Part shown: positions 1 through 8,812 of the stretch, one piece after another | Numbering within the stretch: the first letter of the stretch is position 1 | Layout of the letters: every line of letters begins with the position of its first letter | Source of the DNA: Pseudomonas alcaligenes | GTDB taxonomy: Bacteria; Pseudomonadota; Gammaproteobacteria; Pseudomonadales; Pseudomonadaceae | Reading direction: 5' to 3' | Length of the DNA: 64,000 bases | NCBI RefSeq assembly: GCF_041729615.1 | Contig: NZ_CP154874.1 | Coordinates: 3,889,501-3,953,500 of the forward strand | Made by a program: the position numbers and the translations under genes | Notes under the pieces: generated by a model | Databases searched by the model: none | Told to the model about the DNA's origin: nothing | Seen by the model: the letters and a program-made list of their open reading frames with translations, nothing else

Positions 1-54
1 ATGCGGGGCCTGTGGTATAACACCGGCCAGTTTTCGCCACAACCGGACCACGCC

Positions 55-594
55 ATGAGCCACAAGGCCGAGGCGGCTTTCGTGCCGCTGAACATCGCCG
101 TTCTTACCGTCAGCGATACCCGTTCCCTGGACACCGACACCTCCGGCCAGCTGTTCGTCGACCGCCTCAGCGCCGCCGGCCATCACCTGGCTGCACGGGT
201 GCTACTCAAGGACGACCTGTACCGCATCCGCGCCCAGGTGGCGCAGTGGATTGCCGAGGATGAGGTGCAGGTGGTGCTGATCACCGGCGGCACCGGTTTT
301 ACTGGCCGCGACAGCACGCCCGAGGCGGTGGCTTGCCTGCTGGACAAGCAGGTGGATGGCTTCGGCGAGTACTTCCGGCAGATCTCGGTGGCCGATATCG
401 GCACCTCCAGCATGCAGTCGCGCGCCCTGGCCGGCCTGGCCAACGGCACCCTGGTGTGCTGCCTGCCGGGCTCGACCAATGCCTGCCGCACCGCCTGGGA
501 CGGCATCCTCGGCGAGCAGCTGGACAATCGCCATCGCCCCTGCAACTTCGTTCCGCACCTGAAGCAGGCGGCGCCCTGCGGTAGTCGCGGATGA
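55..594 (+). CDS. moaB: Molybdopterin adenylyltransferase-type protein MoaB
   Basis: MoaB/Mog family protein of 179 residues. The family adenylylates molybdopterin before metal insertion during cytoplasmic molybdenum cofactor synthesis. The MoCF-fold motifs are visible: the TVSDTR strand near the N-terminus, TGGTGFTGRDSTPEAV in the middle (substrate-binding loop) and PGSTNACRTAWDGIL near the end. An in-frame ATG exists at base 1, but the ATG at 55 gives the usual N-terminus (MSHKAE...) and length, so I chose it. The stop overlaps the moeA start (ATGA), so the two are translationally coupled. From memory the order matches moaB2-moeA2 (PA3029-PA3028) of P. aeruginosa. Family certain; paralogue number inferred. 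Confidence 0.93.
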   Translation: MSHKAEAAFVPLNIAVLTVSDTRSLDTDTSGQLFVDRLSAAGHHLAARVLLKDDLYRIRAQVAQWIAEDEVQVVLITGGTGFTGRDSTPEAVACLLDKQVDGFGEYFRQISVADIGTSSMQSRALAGLANGTLVCCLPGSTNACRTAWDGILGEQLDNRHRPCNFVPHLKQAAPCGSRG

Positions 595-1787
595 GCCTGC
601 TGCCGGTCGAGGAAGCGCTGAGTCGCCTGCTGGCGCTGGCCGAGGCGACACCGATCGATGCACGCGAGATCGTTTCGCTGGCCGCTGCCGATGGACGTGT
701 GCTGGCCACCGATCTGGTCGCCGGCCTGGACCTACCGCCCTGGCCAAACAGTGCCATGGATGGCTATGCCCTGCGTCTGGCCGACTGGCAGGGCGAGCCG
801 CTGCCGGTGAGCCAGCGCATCCTTGCCGGCCAGGCGCCGGAACCGCTGCAGCCGGGCAGCTGTGCGCGCATCTTCACCGGCGCGCCGCTGCCGGCGGGCG
901 CCGACACGGTGGAAATGCAGGAGAACGCCGAGATTCTGGCCAACGGCCGGGTGCGTTTCCTTGAGCCGATCAGGGTCGGACAGAACGTCCGCCCCCAGGG
1001 TCAGGAGACCCGTGCCGGTGAAGTGGTGCTGCCGGCCGGCACCCGCTTGGGGCCGGTCGAATTGGGGCTGGCCGCCTCGCTCGGTTGCGCGGTGCTGGTG
1101 GTGCGACGCAGGCCGCGGGTGGCGGTGGTGTCGACCGGTGACGAGCTGGTCGAGCCCGGCCAGCCGCTCGGCCCGGGGCAGATCTACAACAGCAACCGCA
1201 GCCTGCTGTGCGCCTGGCTGCAGCGCCTGGGCTGCGAGGTACGCGACGCCGGCATCCTGCCGGACGATGCGCAGCGCACCCGTGAGGCGCTGGCGGCGCT
1301 GGGCGACGCCGACCTGATTCTCTCCACCGGTGGGGTATCGGTCGGTGAGGCCGATCATCTTGGCCAGGTGCTGCGCGAGGAGGGCGAACTGGCCCTGTGG
1401 AAGCTGGCAATCAAACCGGGCAAGCCGCTCACCTGCGGGCATTTCCGTGGCGTGCCGGTGCTCGGTCTACCGGGCAATCCGGCCTCGACCCTGGTGACGT
1501 TCGCCCTACTGGCCAGGCCCTACCTGTTGCGCCGCCTCGGCGTGCAGAGGGTCGCGCCGCTGAGCGTCGAGGTCGCGGCCGGCTTCGCCTGGAGCAAGCC
1601 CGGCAAGCGCCGCGAGTACCTGCGCGCGCGCCTGGAGAATGGCCGCGCCGTGCTCTACCCGAACCAGAGTTCCGGCGTGCTGCGCAGCGCGGCCTGGGCT
1701 GATGGCCTGGTGGAGGTGCTGGAGGAGCGGAGCTATGCCGAAGGCGATGTACTGCGCTTCATTCCGCTGAGCGAAGTGTTGGGCTAG
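591..1787 (+). CDS. moeA: Molybdopterin molybdotransferase MoeA
   Basis: MoeA inserts molybdate into adenylylated molybdopterin, the last common step of Mo-cofactor synthesis. The 398-residue length is typical. Visible motifs are PPWPNSAMDGYA (N-terminal), IFTGAPLPAGADTV, STGDELV with IYNSN, STGGVSVGEADH (MoCF domain, shared with MoaB) and GLPGNPAS. The start overlaps the moaB stop by 4 nt. No moaA, moaC, moaD or moaE genes are nearby, so this pair supplies only the late steps. It ends convergently with the AraC gene, and a long hairpin lies between them. Confidence 0.95.
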   Translation: MSLLPVEEALSRLLALAEATPIDAREIVSLAAADGRVLATDLVAGLDLPPWPNSAMDGYALRLADWQGEPLPVSQRILAGQAPEPLQPGSCARIFTGAPLPAGADTVEMQENAEILANGRVRFLEPIRVGQNVRPQGQETRAGEVVLPAGTRLGPVELGLAASLGCAVLVVRRRPRVAVVSTGDELVEPGQPLGPGQIYNSNRSLLCAWLQRLGCEVRDAGILPDDAQRTREALAALGDADLILSTGGVSVGEADHLGQVLREEGELALWKLAIKPGKPLTCGHFRGVPVLGLPGNPASTLVTFALLARPYLLRRLGVQRVAPLSVEVAAGFAWSKPGKRREYLRARLENGRAVLYPNQSSGVLRSAAWADGLVEVLEERSYAEGDVLRFIPLSEVLG

Positions 1788-1794
1788 GTCCAAG

Positions 1795-1835
1795 GCGCGG
1801 GTATCACCGCCCTGTAGGGCGGGTGAAACCCGCGC
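1795..1835. terminator. Hairpin between convergent moeA and the AraC gene; contains a dispersed repeat
   Basis: The 8-bp outer arms (1795-1802 and 1828-1835) pair perfectly, and an inner arm of about 9 bp pairs with one bulged G. No U-run follows on either strand, so intrinsic termination is plausible but not certain. Bases 1814-1833 match, with one difference, the reverse complement of 50541-50560. This marks it as a copy of a dispersed palindromic element. Confidence 0.5.
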
Positions 1836-1850
1836 GGCCGATGCGGCAGT

Positions 1851-2879
1851 TCAGAGCGGCGCGCCCTTGCGCCGCTCGCGGTATTCGCCCGGGGTCATGC
1901 CGGTCCAGGCCTTGAAGCTGCGGTGGAAGGAACGCGACTCGGTGAAGCCCAGGTAGCTGGCGATGTCCTGGATTGCCAGGTCGCTGCGCAGCAGGTAGTG
2001 CTCGGCCAGTTCCTGGCGCAGCTGGTCGAGAATTTCCTGGTAGCTGGTGCCGGCCTGCTGCAGGTGGCGCTGCAGGGTGCGTACCGTCATGTGGAATTTC
2101 TCGGCGACCTTTTCCTTGCGCGGCAGGCCGTCCTTCAGCAGCAGGCGCAGGGCGTTCTTCACCCGTTGCGGCAGCGGCTCGTTGTCGTCCAGGCCGGCCA
2201 TCATGGTCAGCGCGTGTTCTTCCAGGGTACGCAGCAGGTTGGCGTCGGCCTGGCGCAGGGGGATGGCCAGGTAGTCCAGCGGCACCAGCAGGGCGTTGCA
2301 TGGCTGGCCGAAGCGCACCGGGCAGCCGAAGAAGGCCTCGTAATCCTCCTGCGGCGCCTCGGCGGGGCGCTCATGCTCCAGCCAGACCTCGCGCGGCGAC
2401 CTATCCATGTCGGCGATCCAGCGCGCGTAGAGCATCCACGAGGCCAGCACGTTCTCCACCATGTGGCGGCGGATGCCGGCGCTCTCGTGGCGGCAGTTCC
2501 AGATCAGCCGTACATGGTCGCCGGCCATCTCCAGGCGGCTGGTGCCCATGTCGCCGACCAGCTTCTCGTAGGGCACGATGCGGCTCATGGCCTCGCCCAG
2601 GGTCGCGCAGTTCATGGTGATGTAGCCGAGTACGCTCCACGAGCCAGGCTGCACGTAGCGCGCCGAATGCAGGCCGAACAGCGGGTCGCCGGACACCTGC
2701 ATCAGGTGCTGCAGCAGGCGCTCGTGGGCCTCGCTGGGGATGCGCCGGCCGTTGTCGGCCAGGTCTTCGAGGGTCACGCCGGCTGCGCGGCGCGCGGCCT
2801 CCAGATCCAGGCCGAGGGCTTCGGCATGGCGCAGGTACTTGAGCAGGGCGGGGACCGAGGTATAGCCGAGGGTCAGCAT
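1851..2879 (-). CDS. AraC-family transcriptional regulator
   Basis: A 342-residue regulator with an N-terminal arabinose-binding-like ligand domain (about residues 1-220) and a C-terminal AraC double helix-turn-helix (about 235-338). The second HTH has the family pattern LAIQDIASYLGFTESRSFHRSFKAWTG followed by TPGEYR. It resembles the OruR/ArgR-like group with an Arabinose_bd domain. It is divergent from the flavoprotein operon starting at 3004 (124-bp gap) and is the obvious candidate regulator of that operon. This inference comes from position, and P. aeruginosa has the same arrangement (PA3027, from memory). The ligand is unknown. Confidence 0.9.
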   Translation of the reverse strand: MLTLGYTSVPALLKYLRHAEALGLDLEAARRAAGVTLEDLADNGRRIPSEAHERLLQHLMQVSGDPLFGLHSARYVQPGSWSVLGYITMNCATLGEAMSRIVPYEKLVGDMGTSRLEMAGDHVRLIWNCRHESAGIRRHMVENVLASWMLYARWIADMDRSPREVWLEHERPAEAPQEDYEAFFGCPVRFGQPCNALLVPLDYLAIPLRQADANLLRTLEEHALTMMAGLDDNEPLPQRVKNALRLLLKDGLPRKEKVAEKFHMTVRTLQRHLQQAGTSYQEILDQLRQELAEHYLLRSDLAIQDIASYLGFTESRSFHRSFKAWTGMTPGEYRERRKGAPL

Positions 2880-2936
2880 GGTTTTCTTGTTGTTCTGCTT
2901 GTCATGATTGGCGACAGCCGCTGGCCCGATCCGACA

Positions 2937-2964
2937 GTGACCGGCGCGGGCGGCTGGCTAGTAT
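2937..2964 (+). promoter_or_regulatory. Candidate promoter for the AGPS-like/glpD-like operon
   Basis: A TAGTAT box at 2959-2964 is preceded, 16 bp upstream, by GTGACC at 2937-2942, a weak match to the -35 consensus. The poor -35 would fit activator dependence on the divergent AraC protein. This is a visual call only. Confidence 0.3.
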
Positions 2965-3003
2965 AGGCAGCCATCGAGAATGACCGGAATAGTGGGAGCA
3001 CGC

Positions 3004-4602
3004 ATGCGACGTTGGAATGGATGGGGCGATGAGGCCACCGTGGTGGAGCTGCCGGCGCATGGCGCGGCCTTCCTGGAGAACCTGGTTGGCAGCGGGCAGC
3101 GCCTGGACGATGCCACGCTCGAACAGGTGCTGGTGCAGGTGCCCGAATCGCGTCTGATCCTGCGTCATCCGCTGGTCAGCGTCGATGCCGAAGTGCGCGT
3201 GCGCCATGCCCGCGGGCAGAGCCTGCCGGACTGGCTGGCCATGCGCTCTGGTGATTTCGGCGTGTTCCCCGACGCTGTCGCCCTGCCGGAAACCGCCGCG
3301 CAGATCCGTGAGCTGCTGGCCTGGGCCAGGGAACAGGACGCCATTGTCATCCCCTACGGTGGCGGCACCTCGGTGGCCGGCCATATCAACCCGGCCGAGT
3401 CCGCCAAGCCGGTGCTGACCCTGTCGCTGGAGCGCATGACCCAGCTGCTCGACCTCGACGAGCAGAGCCAGATCGCCACCTTCGGCCCCGGCGCCAACGG
3501 CCCGCAGGTAGAGGCGCAGCTGCGCGCGCGCGGCTATACCCTCGGCCACTTCCCGCAGTCCTGGGAGCTGTCCACCCTTGGCGGCTGGGTTGCCAGCCGT
3601 TCCAGTGGCCAGCAGTCGCTGCGCTACGGGCGCATCGAGCAGCTGTTCGCCGGCGGCAAGGTCGAGACCTTCGCCGGCACCCTGGACATCCCGACCTTCC
3701 CGGCCTCGGCTGCCGGGCCGGACCTGCGCGAGCTGATCCTCGGCAGCGAAGGCCGCTTCGGCGTGATCTCCGAGGTCAAAGTGCGCGTCACCAAGCTGGC
3801 CGAGCAGGAGAAGTTCTTCGCCGTGTTCCTGCCCAGCTGGCAGCAGGCCCTGGCCGGCATCCGCGCCCTGGTCCAGGCACGCATCCCGCTCTCCATGCTG
3901 CGCCTGTCCAACGCCATCGAGACCGAGACTCAGCTGGCTCTGGCCGGCCATCCGGAACAGATCGCCCTGCTGGAGAAGTACCTGGCCCTGCGCGGCGCGC
4001 GCGCCGGCAAGTGCATGCTGACCTTCGGCGTCACCGGCAACCGCAGCCAGAACGCGCTGTCGGTGAAGCAGGCGAAAAAGCTGCTGAAGAGCTTTGGCGG
4101 CGTGTTCACCGGCACCCTGCTGGGCAAGAAATGGGCGGAGAACCGCTTCCGCTTCCCCTACCTGCGCCATGGCCTGTGGGAGGCCGGCTACGCGGTGGAT
4201 ACCCTGGAGACGGCCACCGACTGGAACAACGTCGACCACCTGCTGAACCAGGTCGAGGCCAGTCTGCGCCAGGGCCTGGCGGAGGAGGGCGAGCGGGTCC
4301 ACGTGTTCACCCACCTGTCGCACGTCTACGGCCAGGGTTCGAGCATCTACACCACCTACGTGTTCCGTCCGGGCGACCGCTACGAAACCACCCTGGCGCG
4401 CTGGACCAAGCTCAAGCGGGCGGCCAGCCAGACCATCGCCGCCAACCGCGGCACCATCAGCCACCAGCACGGCGTCGGTCGCGACCACGCGCCGTACCTG
4501 GCGGCGGAGAAGGGCGAGCTGGGCATGGCGGCGCTCAAGGCCATGGCGCAGCACTTCGACCCCGAAAGCCGCTTGGCGCCCGGCGTGTTGCTGGAAGACT
4601 GA
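3004..4602 (+). CDS. FAD-binding oxidase related to alkyldihydroxyacetonephosphate synthase (AGPS-like)
   Basis: A 532-residue flavoprotein of the VAO/PCMH fold. The FAD loop YGGGTSV lies at residues 118-124 and the second FAD segment at 184-202 contains WELSTLGGW. A GSEGRFGVI stretch follows near 247-255. The C-terminal domain has R300 in LRLSN, tyrosines at 442 and 449, and S-H-Q-H-G at 486-490. These align from memory with eukaryotic AGPS, which swaps the acyl group of acyl-DHAP for a fatty alcohol. The His-His-His triplet of AGPS reads His-Gln-His here, so the reaction may differ. The start at 3004 has GGGAG 5 nt upstream; an ATG at 2980 lacks this. The next gene starts one base after the stop. 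Confidence 0.85.
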   Translation: MRRWNGWGDEATVVELPAHGAAFLENLVGSGQRLDDATLEQVLVQVPESRLILRHPLVSVDAEVRVRHARGQSLPDWLAMRSGDFGVFPDAVALPETAAQIRELLAWAREQDAIVIPYGGGTSVAGHINPAESAKPVLTLSLERMTQLLDLDEQSQIATFGPGANGPQVEAQLRARGYTLGHFPQSWELSTLGGWVASRSSGQQSLRYGRIEQLFAGGKVETFAGTLDIPTFPASAAGPDLRELILGSEGRFGVISEVKVRVTKLAEQEKFFAVFLPSWQQALAGIRALVQARIPLSMLRLSNAIETETQLALAGHPEQIALLEKYLALRGARAGKCMLTFGVTGNRSQNALSVKQAKKLLKSFGGVFTGTLLGKKWAENRFRFPYLRHGLWEAGYAVDTLETATDWNNVDHLLNQVEASLRQGLAEEGERVHVFTHLSHVYGQGSSIYTTYVFRPGDRYETTLARWTKLKRAASQTIAANRGTISHQHGVGRDHAPYLAAEKGELGMAALKAMAQHFDPESRLAPGVLLED

Positions 4603-4603
4603 G

Positions 4604-6190
4604 ATGAGCTGGAACGCGCAGTGGCGCGAAGCCGCGCTGCCCGAGCTGGCGGCGCGCGACTGGGACCTGATAGTCGTCGGCGGCGGCATCAGCGGCGCCG
4701 GCATCCTGCGCGAGGCGGCGCGACGCGGCTGGAGCTGCCTGCTGCTGGAGCAGCGCGATTTCGCCTGGGGCACCTCCAGCCGCTCGTCGAAGATGGTCCA
4801 CGGCGGCCTGCGCTATATCGCCAAGGGCCAGCTGGGCCTGACCCGCGACTCGGTGCGCGAGCGCCAGCGCCTGCTCGGCGAGGCGCCAGGCCTGGTCGAT
4901 GCGCTGCCGTTCCTGTTTCCGCATTACCGCGGCCAGTTCCCCGGCCCCCGGGTGTTCGGCGGCCTGCTCGGCGTTTACGACGCCCTGGCCGGCCAGCGCC
5001 TGCACCGCTATCACCCGGCCGGCGAGCTGCGCTACCTGGCGCCGGGGCTGAACGACGCCGAGCTGCTCGGCGGCACCCTGTTCACCGATGCGGTCACCGA
5101 CGATGCGCGCCTGGTCATGCGCGTGCTGGGCGAGGCGCGGGCCGAGGGCGGCGAGGCGCTCAACGGCATGCGTGTGGTCGAATTGAGCCGCGACGGCGAG
5201 CGGGTGAACGGTCTGGTCGCCGAGGACTGCGGAAGCGGTCGGCGCTTCAGCTTCCGCGCCCGCGCCGTGGCCCAGGCCACCGGTGCCTGGGCCGACGAGC
5301 TACGCCACAAGAGCGGCCTGGAACATATCCGTCCGCTGCGCGGCAGCCACCTGCTACTGCCGGCCTGGCGCCTGCCGGTGGCCCAGGCCATCAGCTTTAT
5401 GCATCCGGAAGATGGCAGACCCGTCTTCGTGTTTCCCTGGGAAGGCGCCACGGTGATCGGCACCACCGACCTGGACCATGGTGAGGCGCTGAACCGCGAT
5501 GCACGGATCACGGAAGCAGAGGTGGAGTATCTGCTGGCGGCCTGCGCCAGCGTGTTCCCGCAGGCCAAGGTCGGTCGCGCCGACGTGCTGTCCACCTGGG
5601 CCGGCGTGCGCCCGGTGGTCAGCGAGGGCGAAAGCACCGGCAAGAAGCCGTCGGACGAGAAGCGCGAGCATGCCCTGTGGGTCGAGCCCGGCTGCGTGAC
5701 CCTGGCCGGCGGCAAGCTGACCACCTTCCGCCTGCTGGCCCTGGAAGTGCTGCGCGCCTGTGCGCCGATGCTCGGGCGCGAGGTGGCGGATGTGGGGCAG
5801 GCGGTATTCCATGCCGCGCCGCCGGTGGCGCTGCCCGGCCTGAGCCTGAGCCAACAGCGCCGGCTGGCCGGTCGCCATGGCCGCGCACTGCCGCGCCTGG
5901 CCGAGCTGATCGGTGAGCTGGGCAGCGAGTGCGTCGGCGCCAGCACCACGCTGTGGGCCGAGCTGGCCCTGGCCTGCGACGACGAGCTGGTGCTGCAACT
6001 GGACGACCTGCTGCTGCGCCGCACCCGCATCGGCCTGTTGCTGGCGGGCGGCGCCGAGGCCGAGCTGCCGCGCATCCGCGCCCTGTGCCAGCCGCGCCTG
6101 GGCTGGAGCGATGCGCGCTGGGACGAACAACAACAACGCTACCTGGCACTGTGGCGCCAGTGCTACAGCCTGCCGGGTGAACCCTCTTGA
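4604..6190 (+). CDS. FAD-dependent glycerol-3-phosphate dehydrogenase-like oxidoreductase
   Basis: A GlpD-family flavoprotein of 528 residues. The N-terminal dinucleotide-binding motif is VVGGGISGAG with the downstream acidic ELLEQRDF-like strand. GTSSRSSKMVHGGLRY is the GlpD substrate/FAD segment, and the family motifs VFPWEG, GTTD and AGGKLTTFR follow. GlpD oxidises sn-glycerol-3-phosphate to DHAP at the inner membrane and passes electrons to quinone. It is embedded between an AGPS-like gene and a kinase, not in a glpFKRD locus, so it is probably a paralogue (PA3025-like, from memory). A DHAP-supplying or related role is inferred. Confidence 0.88.
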   Translation: MSWNAQWREAALPELAARDWDLIVVGGGISGAGILREAARRGWSCLLLEQRDFAWGTSSRSSKMVHGGLRYIAKGQLGLTRDSVRERQRLLGEAPGLVDALPFLFPHYRGQFPGPRVFGGLLGVYDALAGQRLHRYHPAGELRYLAPGLNDAELLGGTLFTDAVTDDARLVMRVLGEARAEGGEALNGMRVVELSRDGERVNGLVAEDCGSGRRFSFRARAVAQATGAWADELRHKSGLEHIRPLRGSHLLLPAWRLPVAQAISFMHPEDGRPVFVFPWEGATVIGTTDLDHGEALNRDARITEAEVEYLLAACASVFPQAKVGRADVLSTWAGVRPVVSEGESTGKKPSDEKREHALWVEPGCVTLAGGKLTTFRLLALEVLRACAPMLGREVADVGQAVFHAAPPVALPGLSLSQQRRLAGRHGRALPRLAELIGELGSECVGASTTLWAELALACDDELVLQLDDLLLRRTRIGLLLAGGAEAELPRIRALCQPRLGWSDARWDEQQQRYLALWRQCYSLPGEPS

Positions 6191-7746
6191 ACGAACAACG
6201 CTATCTGCTGGCCATCGACAACGGCACCCAGAGTGTGCGCGCGCTGCTCTTCGACCTGGCCGGCAACCTGGTCGGCAAGGGCAAGGTGGAGCTGGAACCC
6301 TACTACTCCGCGCACCCCGGCTGGGCCGAGCAGGACCCGGAGTACTACTGGCGCAGCCTGGGCGAGGCCTGTGAGCAGCTCTGGGCCAGCGTCGACATCG
6401 ACCGCCGGCAGATTGCCGGCGTGTCGCTGACCACCCAGCGCGGCACCCTGATCAACGTGGACGAGGCCGGCCAGCCGCTGCGCCCGGCCATCCTCTGGCT
6501 GGACCAGCGCCGTGCCGAGGTCGAGGGCCGCATCAAGGGGCCCTGGGGCTGGCTGTTCAAGCTGATCCGCGAAGAGGAGACCATCGACTACTTCCGCAGC
6601 CAGGCCGAGGCCAACTGGATCACCCAGCAGCAGCCGGAAATCTGGGCGCGCACGCACAAGTTCCTGCTGCTCTCGGGTTTTCTCACCCATCGCCTGTGCG
6701 GCCGCTTCGCCGACTCGGTGGGCAGCTGCGTGGCCTACCTGCCGTTCGACTACAAGCGCCTGTGCTGGGCCAAGCCGAGCGACTGGAAGTGGCAGGCCAT
6801 CCCGGTGCGCCCGGACATGCTGCCGGAGCTGGTCAAGCCGGGCGAGCGTATCGGCGCCATCAGCGTCGAGGCCAGCCGGCACACCGGCATTCCCGAGGGC
6901 CTGCCGCTGATCGCCGCCGCCTCGGACAAGGCCTGCGAGGTGATCGGTGCCGGCGGCGTGGAGCCGAGTACGGCCTGCCTGTCCTACGGCACCACGGCGA
7001 CCATCAACACTACGCGGGCCAAGTACCTGGAGACCATTCCACTGATCCCGCCGTACCCGGCGGCGATTCCCGACCACTACAACACCGAGGTCATGGTGTT
7101 TCGTGGCTTCTGGATGGTCAGCTGGTTCAAGGAACAGTTCGGCCACGCCGAGCGCCAGCGTGGTCTGGAGCTGGGCGTGGAGGCCGAGACCCTGTTCGAC
7201 GAGCTGGTCGAGAGCGTGCCGCCGGGCTCCATGGGCCTGATGCTGCAGCCGTTCTGGTCGCCGGGCATCCGCGAGCCGGGGCTGGAGGCCAAGGGCTCGA
7301 TCATCGGCTTCGGTGACGTGCATACCCGCGCGCACCTCTATCGCGCCATCCTCGAAGGCCTGGCCTACGCCCTGCGTCAGGGCCGCGAGAAGATCGAGCA
7401 GCGCTCTGGTACGCGTATCCAGCGCCTGCGCATTTCCGGCGGCGGCTCGCAGAGCGACGCGGCCATGCAGCTGACCGCCGACATCTTCAACCTGCCGGCC
7501 GAGCGCCCGCACCTGTACGAGACTTCCGGCCTCGGCGCGGCCATCGACTGCGCCGTCGGCCTCGGCCTGCACCCGGACTTCCCCACAGCCATCGCCGCCA
7601 TGACCCGCGTCGGCAAGGTGTTCCAACCCAACCCGCAGGCGGTGGCGGTCTACGAGCGGCTGTACCGCGAGGTCTACCTGCGCATGTACAAACAGCTCAG
7701 ACCGCTGTACCGCAGCATTCGCGAGATCACCGGCTACCCGGCCTAG
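6187..7746 (+). CDS. FGGY-family carbohydrate/polyol kinase
   Basis: A 519-residue kinase of the FGGY/glycerol kinase superfamily. The N-terminal phosphate-1 motif is AIDNGTQSVRA. The substrate-loop region SLTTQRGTLINVD and the second-domain nucleotide signatures SYGTTATIN and ISGGGSQSDAAMQLTADI are present. It is longer than typical GlpK and lacks its W-R-E-D substrate pattern in an obvious form, so I do not call it glpK. The start is TTG at 6187, overlapping the previous stop (TTGA), which implies translational coupling. The substrate is unknown; context suggests a glycerol-like polyol or a product of the two flavoproteins. Confidence 0.88.
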   Translation: MNEQRYLLAIDNGTQSVRALLFDLAGNLVGKGKVELEPYYSAHPGWAEQDPEYYWRSLGEACEQLWASVDIDRRQIAGVSLTTQRGTLINVDEAGQPLRPAILWLDQRRAEVEGRIKGPWGWLFKLIREEETIDYFRSQAEANWITQQQPEIWARTHKFLLLSGFLTHRLCGRFADSVGSCVAYLPFDYKRLCWAKPSDWKWQAIPVRPDMLPELVKPGERIGAISVEASRHTGIPEGLPLIAAASDKACEVIGAGGVEPSTACLSYGTTATINTTRAKYLETIPLIPPYPAAIPDHYNTEVMVFRGFWMVSWFKEQFGHAERQRGLELGVEAETLFDELVESVPPGSMGLMLQPFWSPGIREPGLEAKGSIIGFGDVHTRAHLYRAILEGLAYALRQGREKIEQRSGTRIQRLRISGGGSQSDAAMQLTADIFNLPAERPHLYETSGLGAAIDCAVGLGLHPDFPTAIAAMTRVGKVFQPNPQAVAVYERLYREVYLRMYKQLRPLYRSIREITGYPA

Positions 7747-7805
7747 GCACTTCCTGCCGCTATCCCCAGTCTGCTTATACTCAGGCGACAGGCGAAGGAG
7801 GGTGC

Positions 7806-8699
7806 ATGAGCGGACGCAAGGCATGGCTGATCCTGCATGGCAAGCAGGCGCAGAACGAGGAGGTGCGCGCCGCCGTGCTGGCGCTGCGCGAGCGCGGCTG
7901 GCAGCTGGCCGTGCGCCTGACCTGGGAAGGTGGCGATGCGGCGCGCCTGGTGCAGGAGGCGCTGGACGCCGGCTATTCCACCCTGATCGCCGGTGGTGGC
8001 GACGGCACCCTGCGTGAAGTGGCGGAGGCCCTGGCGCTGGCCGGCGGCCAAGCCAGCCTGGCGCTGCTACCGCTGGGCACCGCCAATGATTTCTGCCGTG
8101 CCGCCGGTATTCCGCTGCTGCCGGCCGAGGCGCTGGCCCTGCTGGAGTGCGAGCCGCGCCCGATCGACCTGGGCGAGGTGGATGGTCAGCTGTTCCTCAA
8201 CATGGCTACCGGCGGCTTCGGCTCCAGGGTCACCGCCAATACGTCCGAAGAGCTTAAGAAACTGCTCGGTGGCGCCGCCTATTTCCTCACCGGGTTGACG
8301 CGCTTCTCCGAAGTGCACTCGGCCTTCGGGCGCTTTCGCGGGCCGGATTTCGCCTGGGAGGGCGACTTCCTTGCCCTGGGCATCGGCAACGGTCGACAGG
8401 CTGGCGGCGGCCATGTGCTCTGTCCGCAGGCTCGGGTGAACGACGGCCTGCTCGACATCTGCATAGTGCCGGCGCCGCAGGACGTGGTCGGCACCCTGGG
8501 CACGCTGCTGTCCGGCGGAGTGCTGGGGCTGGAGACGGTATCGCTCAGTGCGCGCCTGGCCTGGCTGGAAGTCGAAGCGCCGGAGGGGCTGGACATCAAC
8601 CTCGATGGCGAACCACTGGAAAGCCGCCACCTGCGTTTCGCCGCGCGTGCCGGCGCCTTGTCCGTGCACTTGCCGGAGTCTTCGCCGCTGCTCGGGTAG
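7806..8699 (+). CDS. yegS: YegS-type lipid kinase (diacylglycerol kinase catalytic fold)
   Basis: A 297-residue protein with the DAGK catalytic signature GGGDGTLREV at residues 63-72, a PLGTANDF motif near 89-96, and a C-terminal half of the YegS/BmrU type. E. coli YegS phosphorylates phosphatidylglycerol in vitro. It follows the FGGY kinase by 59 bp with a good AGGAG ribosome site. A TATACT-like box lies at 7776-7781, so it may also have its own promoter. Conserved linkage to the AGPS-like and GlpD-like genes points to a lipid-directed pathway (inference). Confidence 0.92.
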   Translation: MSGRKAWLILHGKQAQNEEVRAAVLALRERGWQLAVRLTWEGGDAARLVQEALDAGYSTLIAGGGDGTLREVAEALALAGGQASLALLPLGTANDFCRAAGIPLLPAEALALLECEPRPIDLGEVDGQLFLNMATGGFGSRVTANTSEELKKLLGGAAYFLTGLTRFSEVHSAFGRFRGPDFAWEGDFLALGIGNGRQAGGGHVLCPQARVNDGLLDICIVPAPQDVVGTLGTLLSGGVLGLETVSLSARLAWLEVEAPEGLDINLDGEPLESRHLRFAARAGALSVHLPESSPLLG

Positions 8700-8812
8700 G
8701 CGGCTGGCGCGGTCCGCGCCCGTGCGGCATGATGGCGCCAGGCCATACCCTGCAGTTTGCGTGCAAGCGGCCGATAGAGGCTAGACTCGATACAGTGATG
8801 AGGAGCAGTTAG

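Noticed and set aside
6187..7746. Calling the FGGY kinase glpK
   Set aside because: Glycerol-specific residues are not evident and the gene is not in a glpFKRD context, so only the family is supported.
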